Source: JAWWPY01 sp036394075
Lineage (GTDB): Bacteria > Actinomycetota > Actinomycetes > Streptosporangiales > Streptosporangiaceae
Assembly (NCBI GenBank): GCA_036394075.1
Contig: DASWFT010000704.1
Location: 1-33,860, forward strand
Direction of reading: 5' to 3'
Length of the DNA stretch: 33,860 nt
Both the position numbers and the translations under genes were made by a program. Positions 1 through 7,085 of the stretch are shown in pieces (positions within the stretch are counted from its first letter, which is position 1; each line of letters starts with the position of its first letter). A model generated the notes under the pieces. It searched no databases. It was not told the DNA's origin and saw only the letters and a program-made list of their open reading frames with translations.

Positions 1-586
1 GCACGGTGTCGCGGCGGATCTCAGGCTGCGTCAGGACCGGCGTCATCCACCGGGCGGTAGCCGCGTCTCCTCGCAGGGTCAGCCACCCGAACGCGATCGG
101 GAGCCGCCGGAGCGGCCGGAACCGCATTTGCTGCATGAACAGCCCGAACATCCGGGGCGAGAGCTTGCCGGTGAGCACGAGCGTCTTGCCCGTCAGCCCG
201 GGCGGGAAGTTGTCGAACGCTTCGCATGAGGCGAGCACAACCCGTCCCACGCGTGCGGCGCCGTCGCGCATGAGCAGCTGGACCAGCGCCCCGCCGGTGT
301 CGTTGCCAACGAGGGTGACGTCATGCAGATCGAGGCGGTCAAGGAACTCTGCGACCAGCTGGGCTATCCCGGGAAGCGACAGGTCGGCGTCGGCGTGCAT
401 CGCGTGACGATGCGCGCCAAGCGGCAGCGTCGGTGCCACACATCGGTGCTCGGCGGACAGATCAGCGATCGGTCCGTCCCACAGCGAGGCGTCCATCATC
501 AGCCCGTGCAAGAACACCAGCGCGGGCCCGTCGCCGCCGGTGTCCAGGTATTCGATCGTCCCGGCGGACAGCTCGACCTCCTTCAT
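1..586 (-). CDS. Alpha/beta-fold hydrolase with Asp at the nucleophile elbow (partial, C-terminus off the window)
   Basis: Reading leftwards from ATG at 586, an open frame of 195 codons reaches the window edge without a stop. The oxyanion segment VFLHGL is at residues 24-29 and the nucleophile elbow is GNDTGG at 94-99, so the predicted nucleophile is Asp96. Asp in this place is typical of haloalkane dehalogenases and epoxide hydrolases, whereas esterases use Ser. The acid and His of the triad would lie beyond the edge. The ATG overlaps the stop of the upstream hydrolase relic as ATGA, so translation is probably coupled, and the TetR gene further upstream is the likely regulator. Substrate is unknown. 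Many actinobacterial members with this GNDTGGA motif are annotated only as alpha/beta hydrolases, so dehalogenase activity should not be assumed. Confidence 0.85.
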   Translation of the reverse strand, partial: MKEVELSAGTIEYLDTGGDGPALVFLHGLMMDASLWDGPIADLSAEHRCVAPTLPLGAHRHAMHADADLSLPGIAQLVAEFLDRLDLHDVTLVGNDTGGALVQLLMRDGAARVGRVVLASCEAFDNFPPGLTGKTLVLTGKLSPRMFGLFMQQMRFRPLRRLPIAFGWLTLRGDAATARWMTPVLTQPEIRRDTV

Positions 587-921
587 GCCCGTCCGCCTGA
601 GTGCGGCGCGGCCTCGGCAGCGATGGAGCCTGGGCCGTCCGCGCGCGAATGATCAAGCAGGTGCCGGCGCAGGAAGGACAGCTCGGCCTCGACGGCCCGC
701 TCGTAGCCGCCCAGGAACGGCCGGCGATAGTCGAACGCGAGGACCGTCAACCCGGCATCGTTGAATCGCTTCGCGAACGGGTGGGTACCCGGCTCCTTGG
801 TCACCGCGAACCCTCCGGCCATGATCACGCAGGCGCCGTTGGTTCCCGGATAGTGCCGGGCAGCGCACTCGGTGTCGCCGCTGACGAAACGAACCCTTTC
901 CCGCTCCACAGACCCCCGCAC
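583..921 (-). pseudogene. Alpha/beta hydrolase relic with an apparent internal deletion
   Basis: The N-terminal part (GDTECAARHYPGTNGACVIMAGG, then TKEPGT, then LAFDYRR) matches the start of a family of S15-like alpha/beta hydrolases. Directly after FDYRR the frame runs into GGYERAVEAELSFLRRHLL, which resembles the last helix of such enzymes (my recollection of the family). The middle, including the nucleophile elbow, the acid and most of the barrel, is absent. A full enzyme would be near 280-300 residues and only about 112 remain. GTG at 921 is preferred because GGAGG lies about 5 nt upstream; TTG at 933 is possible. The frame is intact and its stop overlaps the next ATG, so it may persist as a translated leader for the downstream hydrolase. 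Catalytic function is not expected. Confidence 0.65.
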
Positions 922-961
922 GCCGACCTCCAAGTGGACGAGATTAATCCTTCCTTGAAGT

Positions 962-975
962 GAACCACGTGGTTC
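962..975. promoter_or_regulatory. 14-bp perfect palindrome, candidate TetR operator
   Basis: GAACCACGTGGTTC is a perfect palindrome. It lies between the end of the TetR gene (1030) and the start of the hydrolase pair (921), upstream of the hydrolases on their strand. Size, symmetry and place fit a TetR-family operator controlling the hydrolases. No binding evidence exists; the link is by position only. Confidence 0.5.
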
Positions 976-1029
976 GCAAACTGTCCAGCCGGGCCGATTG
1001 CGCTACGGAGCGGGCCGAGCCCAAGGCGA

Positions 1030-1680
1030 TTACTCCCCGGCGGCCTCTTCCCGCTCCAGCGCACGGGTCAAGGCCTCGAACCCCGCGGCGACTCTCGCGG
1101 TATCTCCGCTGGTCAACCAGTCCACCCGGAAGCCCTGGAGCACCGCGAGGATCATCTCGGCGACCTCGAGCTTGCGCTGGTCGGACCAGCCCTCCGGAAG
1201 GACGGACAGCAGCGGCGGCAGGTACTGCTGCCACGCCTCCCGGCCGAGCGCGGCATAGCGTTCGGGGTCGTACATCGCCAGGCCGATGGCCTGCTCGAGC
1301 ACCCGCAGACCCGACTCCTCTCCCATGAGGACGGCTCCCACCGCGCGCACCCGTGCCGCCAGCGGCCGGCCTGCCGGTCCTCGGGTGGCGGCGGCCAGCG
1401 CGCTACCGATGCGCCTTTCGCGCAGCTGGAGCATGGCCTGCCGGAGCAGGTCGTCGGCGCCGTCGAAGTGGTAGAGCAGCACCTTGTGCGTGGTGCCGGC
1501 CGCCCGCGCGGCCCGCCGGAGCGAGAAGTCCACCAGGCCGTTGTCCGCGAGGTCGTCGGCGACCCGGCCGAGCAGCTCCTGACGTCGCGCCTCTCCTCGC
1601 TTCGACCCCGCCGATCGGCGGTAGCCCGCGCGCCCTGGCGAGCCGTCATCGGCAGAGGTGTTCACATCGACAGCTTCCAC
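1030..1680 (-). CDS. TetR/AcrR-family transcriptional regulator
   Basis: The protein is 216 aa, a normal TetR length. After a basic, Arg-rich N-terminal tail, the helix-turn-helix is seen around residues 33-75, with FSLRRAARAAGTTHKVLLYHF as the recognition region: the usual aromatic Y-H-F end of a TetR HTH, with Lys-Val-Leu in place of the common SxGxLY. The C-terminal half is helical and would bind the ligand. The GTG start at 1680 has GAGGA about 9 nt upstream; an internal GTG at 1665 is possible. It lies upstream of and co-directional with two hydrolase reading frames, and the palindrome at 962-975 suggests it controls them. The divergent alkB neighbour begins about 90 bp away, so cross-regulation is possible but unsupported. 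The ligand is unknown. Confidence 0.9.
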   Translation of the reverse strand: MEAVDVNTSADDGSPGRAGYRRSAGSKRGEARRQELLGRVADDLADNGLVDFSLRRAARAAGTTHKVLLYHFDGADDLLRQAMLQLRERRIGSALAAATRGPAGRPLAARVRAVGAVLMGEESGLRVLEQAIGLAMYDPERYAALGREAWQQYLPPLLSVLPEGWSDQRKLEVAEMILAVLQGFRVDWLTSGDTARVAAGFEALTRALEREEAAGE

Positions 1681-1772
1681 GGTCGGACATCCTCACACAG
1701 TGGCAGGGTCGCGGCGAACCTGCTCGGGGGATGATCGAACTTGTGTTTGAAGGATGGCTTACACTCGAACGC

Positions 1773-2441
1773 ATGACCGGACCATCTCGGGGTGCTCCGG
1801 GGGGTCGCTCCCCCGGGCCGGCACTGCAGGGTTCGCTGCTGGACCTCTGCGACGAGGCGTCGCCGGGCGCGCTCGGGTCATCACTGCGGCGGACGATCCT
1901 CGGTGCTGGGGCGTGGATCGATATCCAGCCCGGCTGGATGATGGGGGCCGGCGAGCTGTTCAGCCGGCTACTCAGTGACGTACCGTGGCGCGCCGAGAGA
2001 CGCCCCATGTATGACCGGGTCGTCGACGTCCCCAGGCTGCTGTGCTTCTACGGCGAGGGCGAGTCGCTCCCCGATCCCGCGCTTGAGGAGGCCAGGCAGG
2101 CGCTGAGCACGCACTACCGGGAGGAGTTCGGTGAGCCGTTCCGCACCGCGGGCCTGTGTCTGTACCGAGACGGCCGGGACAGCGTCGCGTGGCATGGAGA
2201 CACCATCGGGCGTGGCGCGACCGCGGACACCATGGTCGCGATCGTCTCGCTGGGAACCCCCCGTGCGCTGCTGCTCCGGCCGCGAGGCGGCGGCCGCACG
2301 CTGCGCCATCACCTCGGCCACGGCGACCTCATCGTGATGGGCGGCAGTTGCCAGCGCACGTGGGAACACGCGATACCCAAGACCGCGAGGCCCACCGGGC
2401 CGCGGATCAGCGTCCAGTTCCGTCCCCGCGGAGTCCGCTGA
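1773..2441 (+). CDS. alkB: AlkB-type alpha-ketoglutarate-dependent dioxygenase
   Basis: AlkB proteins remove alkyl lesions such as 1-methyladenine and 3-methylcytosine from DNA or RNA by Fe(II)/2-oxoglutarate hydroxylation. From ATG 1773 the product is 222 aa, close to the 216 aa of E. coli AlkB. The iron triad is visible as WHGD (His141, Asp143) and WEHAIPKT (His199). RISVQFR supplies the 2-oxoglutarate Arg211 and the second conserved Arg217. MYDRVVDVPRLLCFYGEG and LCLYRDGRDSVAWHGD are typical of actinobacterial AlkB. An in-frame ATG at 1731 would add 14 residues but sits directly on a G-run with poor spacing. For 1773 there is no ribosome site either; TACACT 7 nt upstream could be a -10 box of a leaderless message. 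The gene is single and diverges from the TetR gene. Confidence 0.9.
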   Translation: MTGPSRGAPGGRSPGPALQGSLLDLCDEASPGALGSSLRRTILGAGAWIDIQPGWMMGAGELFSRLLSDVPWRAERRPMYDRVVDVPRLLCFYGEGESLPDPALEEARQALSTHYREEFGEPFRTAGLCLYRDGRDSVAWHGDTIGRGATADTMVAIVSLGTPRALLLRPRGGGRTLRHHLGHGDLIVMGGSCQRTWEHAIPKTARPTGPRISVQFRPRGVR

Positions 2442-2474
2442 CGGCTCTGTCCCCTGTGGCCCCGGTGCCCGCTG

Positions 2475-2918
2475 TCAGGCGCGCCCTGGAAGCTGGCCCT
2501 CGAGGAACCGGGCGACAAGACCACGAATCACGGTGGCCATGGAGAATCCGTGTTCTGCGCACCATTCGCGCAGCTGGGCGTGCTGGTCTGTGGAGAAGCG
2601 GACCGGGACCATCTGCTGGGCCGCGGGCGGTGATGATGCGCGCAGGCTGAGCGTGATGTCCGCCTGCGCCAGTGCACGTACGGACTGCGAATCGGGAGTC
2701 AGCCACATCGGACGGCGGCGGGCGGTAGCCTCGGGCGCCGCCGGAGCGGCCCAGGCAGCGGCCGTCCAGCCCGCGTCCCGGCGCAGCAGCCAGGCGAGCA
2801 CCCGGTCCCGGTCTGCGGGATCCAGCTGCCCCACGGCCCGGACGAGCAATTCGACGGGATCCGGATGTGGCTGCGGGTCGGGTGTGGCACTGGGGTCCGT
2901 CGGCGGTTCGGTCATCAT
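2475..2918 (-). CDS. Ribbon-helix-helix (CopG/Arc-like) DNA-binding protein
   Basis: The protein is 147 aa. The last 45 residues form a ribbon-helix-helix module: the strand QQMVPVRFSTDQHAQL, a helix ending EWCAEHGFSMATVI, and a second helix RGLVARFLEGQ. The N-terminal 100 residues are Pro/Ala-rich; residues 22-50 (VELLVRAVGQLDPADRDRVLAWLL) look like an amphipathic helix and may serve in dimer or partner contact. ATG 2918 has GGAG close upstream (an adjacent ATG at 2915 is also possible). Three GATATC sites begin 27 bp upstream, so autoregulation is likely, as is usual for RHH proteins. No toxin gene lies beside it, so it does not look like an antitoxin of a standard pair. Its target outside its own promoter is unknown. 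Confidence 0.8.
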   Translation of the reverse strand: MMTEPPTDPSATPDPQPHPDPVELLVRAVGQLDPADRDRVLAWLLRRDAGWTAAAWAAPAAPEATARRRPMWLTPDSQSVRALAQADITLSLRASSPPAAQQMVPVRFSTDQHAQLREWCAEHGFSMATVIRGLVARFLEGQLPGRA

Positions 2919-2944
2919 CGACTCCGGGGAAAGAACAACCGCTA

Positions 2945-2971
2945 GATATCACTTCTCGATATCACGATATC
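2945..2971. promoter_or_regulatory. Three GATATC repeats, candidate RHH operator
   Basis: GATATC occurs at 2945-2950, 2958-2963 and 2966-2971; on the minus strand two copies read TGATATC. Three identical 6-bp palindromes within 27 bp of GC-rich DNA are unlikely by chance. They sit just upstream of the RHH gene start, where an autoregulatory operator would lie. RHH proteins bind short symmetric sites cooperatively as dimers, which fits the spacing of 8 and 13 bp. Confidence 0.55.
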
Positions 2972-3066
2972 GCTCTGACATCAACCAGCACACCTGCCGG
3001 GAGAATCACGCCACGGTCAGCCGGTTCTCCCCGCGGCTGGCGCCAAGATCACGCCCCGGCTGACCA

Positions 3067-3171
3067 TAGCAACCCGGGGTTTGCGCCGGTTGGGACCGCT
3101 GGGTGGCCCGAGGGGATCTCACGCTCGGGCCACCCAGCGGTGTGGGACCGGCACGAACCCCGGGATTGCTA
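3067..3171. repeat. 105-nt long imperfect inverted repeat (hairpin)
   Basis: The left arm 3067-3112 and right arm 3124-3171 are near-exact reverse complements, with an 11-nt loop. Both outer ends (tagcaa/ttgcta) and inner 15 bp (CTGGGTGGCCCGAG and its complement) match exactly; the middle has a few mismatches and a 1-2-nt offset. It lies downstream of mshC and upstream of the RHH gene, so it could end mshC transcription. It is far longer than a usual intrinsic terminator and lacks a T-run, so a MITE-like or structural RNA element is also possible. No target-site duplication was made out. Confidence 0.8.
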
Positions 3172-3217
3172 CAGCTCCCGAAACGGCGTACGGCGGCAGT
3201 GGGCTGTCCGCACGGCT

Positions 3218-4684
3218 TCAGAGGGCGATGCCGAGCAGCGCGTCCACGGTGTCACGGACTAGCTGGGCGGACGAACGCGACGAGCGGGCCGTGCCGGCGC
3301 GGCGGCCCGACGAATCCGCCTCGTCCCTGGCGACTGGACTGGTGTTGCCCGTGCCGACGGTGGCGGGCGCGGCTGACCCCGCTGCGATGACAGCGTCAGC
3401 CCAACGGTCCACGACAGCCAGTGCGCCCGGTGCGTCGAGGTCCTTGGCGAGCCGCTCGCGCACGGCCGCGAGCACGGACTCCGCTGCCGGCACGGACACC
3501 GCTGGCGGCCCGGACTCCGCTGGCAGCACAGACTCCGCTGGCGGCAGCGGCCCAGCCGATGCGGTGCGCACCGCCTGGCGCCAGCGGGCCAGTCGCTTCA
3601 CCGCGGCGGCCAGACCTTGCTCAGTCCAGTCCCAGTCGTGCCGGTAACCGTGCGCGAGGAGCGCGAGCCGCACCGCCATCGGGTCGGTGCCCTCCGCCAG
3701 CAGGGAGGACACGAACACCAGGTTGCCGAGCGACTTCGACATCTTCTCCCCGTTCAGGCGCACCATCCCGGCGTGCGCATAGTGGCGCGCGAACGCACCA
3801 CCGTCGGCGTCGGCACTGTCAGCGCCAGCACCGTCGGCAGCCGCCGCCGCACCGCCGGCCCCTGAGCCCGCGATGGCTGGCATGCCCTCCCCCAGCGCGA
3901 CCCGGGCGTGCGAGGCGCTCAGCTCATGATGCGGGAAGATCAAGTCGGTGCCGCCGGCCTGGACGTCGAACACCGGGCCGAGGTACCGCGTGGCTATCGC
4001 CGCGCATTCCACATGCCAGCCTGGCCTGCCCGGGCCGAATGGGGCCTCCCAGGAAGGTTCACCCGGCCGCGCGGCCAGCCAGACCAGGGCGTCCAGCGGA
4101 TCCTTCTTGCCCGGCCGGTCCGGGTCGCCCCCGCGCTCCGCCGAGAGCACCAGCATTTCGCCGCGATCAAGCCCCGACACCGAGCCGAACGCACTGTCGC
4201 AAGCCCGGGAGAAGTACAGGTCCCCGTCCAGGTCATAGAGGGCGCCCCGATCGGCGAGCAGGCTGATGAACCGCTCGATGTCCGGCAGCGCCTCCACCGC
4301 CCCGATCAGGTGGGTCGGGGGCAGCAGCCGCAGCGCCTCCATGTCGGAGCGGTACCGGGTGATCTCCCGGTCGGCCAGGGCTCTCCAGTCCTCCCCGTCG
4401 CGGGCAGCGCGTTCCAGGAGCGGATCATCCACGTCGGTGACGTTCTGCACGTAGCTGACCTCGTGGCCGGCATCCCGCCAGGCCCGGACCAGCAGGTCCC
4501 AGGCGAGAAACGTAGCCGCATGCCCGATGTGCGTCGCGTCATAGGGCGTGATCCCGCATGCGTAAAGCGTCGCGGCGCGCACTGCTGCCGCCTGCACCAG
4601 CTCACCCGTCGCGCTGTCCGTCAGGAGCGTCTCGGGACCTCGTCCCGGCAGTTCGGGAACAACAGCAGCACGCCAGGAATCCAT
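3218..4684 (-). CDS. mshC: Cysteine:GlcN-inositol ligase of mycothiol synthesis (MshC)
   Basis: MshC joins cysteine to 1-D-myo-inosityl-2-amino-2-deoxy-alpha-D-glucopyranoside with ATP, the third dedicated step toward mycothiol. It is a cysteinyl-tRNA synthetase relative without the tRNA-binding domain. Seen here: YACGITPYDATHIGHA (HIGH motif 52-55, zinc ligand Cys43), YVQNVTDVDD, WHVECAAI, the zinc-site region FPHHELSASHA, and KMSKS near residue 314. At 488 aa it is longer than the usual 410 or so. The excess is in an Ala/Gly/Asp-rich stretch after LGEGMPAI and in a PAESVL-type repeat (3473-3544) ahead of the C-terminal helical domain. ATG 4684 follows a TACCCT box by only 6 nt, suggesting a leaderless transcript. 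The genes on either side are unrelated, and the usual mshC neighbours were not seen. Confidence 0.95.
   Translation of the reverse strand: MDSWRAAVVPELPGRGPETLLTDSATGELVQAAAVRAATLYACGITPYDATHIGHAATFLAWDLLVRAWRDAGHEVSYVQNVTDVDDPLLERAARDGEDWRALADREITRYRSDMEALRLLPPTHLIGAVEALPDIERFISLLADRGALYDLDGDLYFSRACDSAFGSVSGLDRGEMLVLSAERGGDPDRPGKKDPLDALVWLAARPGEPSWEAPFGPGRPGWHVECAAIATRYLGPVFDVQAGGTDLIFPHHELSASHARVALGEGMPAIAGSGAGGAAAAADGAGADSADADGGAFARHYAHAGMVRLNGEKMSKSLGNLVFVSSLLAEGTDPMAVRLALLAHGYRHDWDWTEQGLAAAVKRLARWRQAVRTASAGPLPPAESVLPAESGPPAVSVPAAESVLAAVRERLAKDLDAPGALAVVDRWADAVIAAGSAAPATVGTGNTSPVARDEADSSGRRAGTARSSRSSAQLVRDTVDALLGIAL
3473..3544. repeat. 18-bp tandem repeat (4 units) inside mshC
   Basis: There are four consecutive 18-bp units at 3473, 3491, 3509 and 3527, each a variant of cacggactccgctggcgg. 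On the mshC strand they encode 6-residue units (PAESVL, PAESGP, PAVSVP, AAESVL). The period keeps the frame. The site corresponds to the linker between the catalytic core and the C-terminal helical domain. Confidence 0.9.
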
Positions 4685-4690
4685 AGCCGC

Positions 4691-4696
4691 AGGGTA
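4691..4696 (-). promoter_or_regulatory. Candidate -10 box for leaderless mshC
   Basis: On the minus strand TACCCT ends 6 nt before the ATG of mshC. No Shine-Dalgarno sequence is present. This spacing would place the transcription start at or next to the ATG. No clear -35 box is seen, so this is a weak call. Confidence 0.3.
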
Positions 4697-4927
4697 GGCC
4701 CACGAGGGTCATGCTGGTACGCCGAGGGTCGCTGACGTGCCAGCCCTTGGGCATAGAGTGGTCAAGAATGGCGGCGTCAACGGTACCGGCCCCGGCCCAG
4801 CGCCCCCAGGAACGAGCACGAGCCCCCGGGCCGACGACTGGAACCCGCAGGACCGCAACCTCTAGCGGAGGCAGGCCCCTTTACCGAGCTGCCGCAGGCC
4901 CTATCGATCTAAAGGACGAGCGAGAAA

Positions 4928-6574
4928 GTGGCACCCCCAACCACCACGTCGCGGCCCGGACGCCTCCTCGGGACGCTGGTCGCGCTGATCGTCATCCTGC
5001 TGCTCGGCGTTCTGGCCGGCTCCACGTTCCAGCCCGCGAACTGGCACAAGCGGTTCAGGGTGGGCCTTGGTCTCGACCTCTCCAGCGGTACCACCGTGAC
5101 CCTCCGGGCCGTCCCGCCCAGCGGAACGAAACCCAGCCAGCTCGCGGCCGACATGGGCACCGCGGTGTCGATCATGAACAGCCGGGTCAATGGGGCCGGC
5201 TTCAACGGGGCGACGGTGGTCCCGGAGGGCACGGATCTCATCAACGTCACGGTGCCCGGCAAGAGCGCGCCGCAGGTGGTCGGCCTGGTGGGCACCACCG
5301 CCCAGCTCCGGTTCCGCGAGGTACTGCTCACCGCCCCCAACCTGGCCACCTCATCGACATCGACGACCCCCAAACTGTCCACGACCGCCGACCCCGCCGC
5401 CCAGGGCCAGGCCAGCCTGCTCAGTCCGGCGGTCAAGGCCCAGTTCGACAAGCTGAACTGCGCCAACAAGAAATGGCAGTCAGCGATCTACGGTAGTGAC
5501 CCGAATAACTGGGACAACACGAATACCCCGATCGTCACCTGCTACCAGGGCCAGAAGTACGCGCTGGACAAGTCCACGGTGACCGGCCAGATGCTCAGGC
5601 TGGGCGGATCGTCGACCCAGCTGCAGACCAACGGCGGCTGGTGGGTCAGCCTGACCTTCAACGGGCAGGGCACCACGGCGTTCGGCGCGCTGAGCACGAA
5701 GATGTACGACAACTACTACAACGCGAGCACCTCGTCGCCAAGCTCGGAGCTGGACTACTTCGCGATCGTGCTGGACGGCACCCCGGTCGCGGTGCCGTAC
5801 ATGGCGGCGGTACTGAACACCGGCACGGCCACGATCCAGGGCACGTTCACCCAGAGCCAGGCCGGCAGCCTGGCGAACGTCCTGAACTACGGCGCGCTCC
5901 CGCTGACCTTCCAGCCGGAGCAGGCGCAGTCGATTTCCGCGCAGCTCGGCTCGTCCCAGCTGCACGCCGGCCTGCTCGCCGGCGCGATCGGCCTGCTGCT
6001 CGTGGTGATCTACGCGTTCCTGTACTACCGGGGCCTTGGCATCGTGGCGATCTCCAGCCTGGCGGTCGCGGCCCTGCTGTCCTACCTGGCCGTGGTGCTG
6101 CTCAGCCTCTACGAGAGCTTTGCGCTCTCGCTGGCCGGCGTCGCGGGCCTGATCGTGGCGATCGGGATCACCGCGGATTCGTTCGTGGTGTTCTTCGAGC
6201 GGCTGCGGGACGAGGTCAGAGACGGCAAGTCGCTGCGGGCCGGGGTGGAACGCGGCTGGCAGCGGGCCCGGCGGACGATCCTGGTCTCCGACACCGTGTC
6301 CTTCATCGCCGCCGCGGTGCTGTACAAGTTCGCCGTCTCCGAGGTCCAGAACTTCGCGTTCACCCTCGGCCTGACCACGCTCATCGACGTGGTCGTCGTG
6401 TTCCTGTTCACCAAGCCGATGATCACGCTGCTGGCCAGGACCAGGTTCTTCGGCGGCGGGCACAGGCTGTCCGGGCTGGACCCGACCCGGCTCGGCGCAC
6501 GCTCGCCGTGGCGGGGCAGCAGGCGCCCGGCCGGCAGGCCGCAGCCTGGCGCGGCCCCCGCCGAACCGGCGTAG
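4928..6574 (+). CDS. secD: SecD-type protein-export subunit without an adjacent secF
   Basis: SecD is the RND-fold membrane partner of SecYEG that uses the proton gradient to aid late translocation. The 548-aa product has one N-terminal membrane helix (about 14-34) and a large extracytoplasmic domain. In that domain are LGLDLSSGTTVTL, the FREV-containing P1 region and FAIVLDGTPVAVPYM. About five C-terminal helices follow, beginning near LLAGAIGLLLVVIYAFLYYRG and including GIGITADSFVVFFERLRDE-type loop residues. The tail SGLDPTRLGARSPWR is typical of actinobacterial SecD. GTG 4928 has AAAGGA 11 nt upstream. Usually secD is followed at once by secF and lies near yajC and ruvB; here neither neighbour is present, so this may be an orphan or second copy. 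Confidence 0.92.
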   Translation: MAPPTTTSRPGRLLGTLVALIVILLLGVLAGSTFQPANWHKRFRVGLGLDLSSGTTVTLRAVPPSGTKPSQLAADMGTAVSIMNSRVNGAGFNGATVVPEGTDLINVTVPGKSAPQVVGLVGTTAQLRFREVLLTAPNLATSSTSTTPKLSTTADPAAQGQASLLSPAVKAQFDKLNCANKKWQSAIYGSDPNNWDNTNTPIVTCYQGQKYALDKSTVTGQMLRLGGSSTQLQTNGGWWVSLTFNGQGTTAFGALSTKMYDNYYNASTSSPSSELDYFAIVLDGTPVAVPYMAAVLNTGTATIQGTFTQSQAGSLANVLNYGALPLTFQPEQAQSISAQLGSSQLHAGLLAGAIGLLLVVIYAFLYYRGLGIVAISSLAVAALLSYLAVVLLSLYESFALSLAGVAGLIVAIGITADSFVVFFERLRDEVRDGKSLRAGVERGWQRARRTILVSDTVSFIAAAVLYKFAVSEVQNFAFTLGLTTLIDVVVVFLFTKPMITLLARTRFFGGGHRLSGLDPTRLGARSPWRGSRRPAGRPQPGAAPAEPA

Positions 6575-6667
6575 GCGGGCCGGGTACCCGGCGGAGCCCC
6601 GGCCACTGCCCGGCCCCGGACCAACCCGAACGAGGCATGGCCGCTCCTGCGGACAGGTTCCGCCCGT

Positions 6668-6799
6668 CAGCACGACGGTGTCCGTCCGGGGGTCCAGGTT
6701 GAGCCGGGTGGCGATGCTGTCCGGCGGGGTGATTCGCTCTACTTCCAGGTCTTGGCGTGTCGGATCGTGGCCCTGGCCCTCGATGTCGGTTTCCAGGCG
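6668..6799 (-). pseudogene. Relic of a GntR-family regulator (start of UTRA domain)
   Basis: Read on the minus strand, this stretch encodes RLETDIEGQGHDP followed by VERITPPDSIATRLNLDP. That is the entry to a UTRA ligand domain as found in HutC/DasR-like GntR regulators (QGHxP, then xxxxPPxxxAxxLxL). No GntR winged helix precedes it, and the frame runs into antisense of secD after it. So it is a 44-codon fragment of a lost gene. The match is from family memory, not a search. Confidence 0.5.
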
Positions 6800-7032
6800 T
6801 CCGATGTCGTGAGGACGGTGTGGTCCGCAGGGTAGAACCTCCCCGGCCATGCTGGTACAGCGGCGTCCGCTGACGCGCGACCTCCCGGGCCGGGCAAATA
6901 CGCCCGGGTCCGGTCAGAGTCCGGCGGGGTGGGCCCGGATCGGCCGGGACGACCGAGGCACTGGCCAGCCTCGGCCGGCCATCGTGAACCCCTCTCAGGA
7001 CAGCCGCGGAGCGTGGGCAGCAGCCACTATGT

Positions 7033-7085
7033 GTGACAGATCACGTGCCGTGGGCTGAACCGCCCGAGCTGCGGTTACGTGTAAC
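7033..7085. promoter_or_regulatory. Candidate regulator sites upstream of the cupredoxin gene
   Basis: Two symmetric elements lie 60-115 bp ahead of the cupredoxin start. GTG-N6-CAC at 7033-7044 resembles the half-sites of actinobacterial CRP/FNR-family boxes, though the symmetry is imperfect. GTTAC-N2-GTAAC at 7074-7085 is an exact inverted repeat. Either could be an operator; a redox- or copper-responsive regulator would suit the genes, but none is encoded nearby. Confidence 0.3.

Noticed and set aside
1353..1772. Upstream extension of the AlkB frame by up to 140 codons
   Set aside because: It overlaps the TetR gene antisense and is Arg/Pro/Ala-rich without similarity; the family length fits the start near 1773.
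3067..3171. tRNA or riboswitch in the long hairpin
   Set aside because: One continuous stem with no cloverleaf, no known aptamer core and no gene start in the expected place.
5480..6850. Minus-strand open frame of 456 codons opposite secD
   Set aside because: It is antisense to a clear SecD and its composition (Arg/Gly/Asp/Glu/His-rich, no fold) is typical of GC-rich shadow frames. Only its first part, the UTRA relic, looks like protein.
6849..7058. Plus-strand 69-codon frame in the secD-cupredoxin gap
   Set aside because: No ribosome site, no domain and biased composition.
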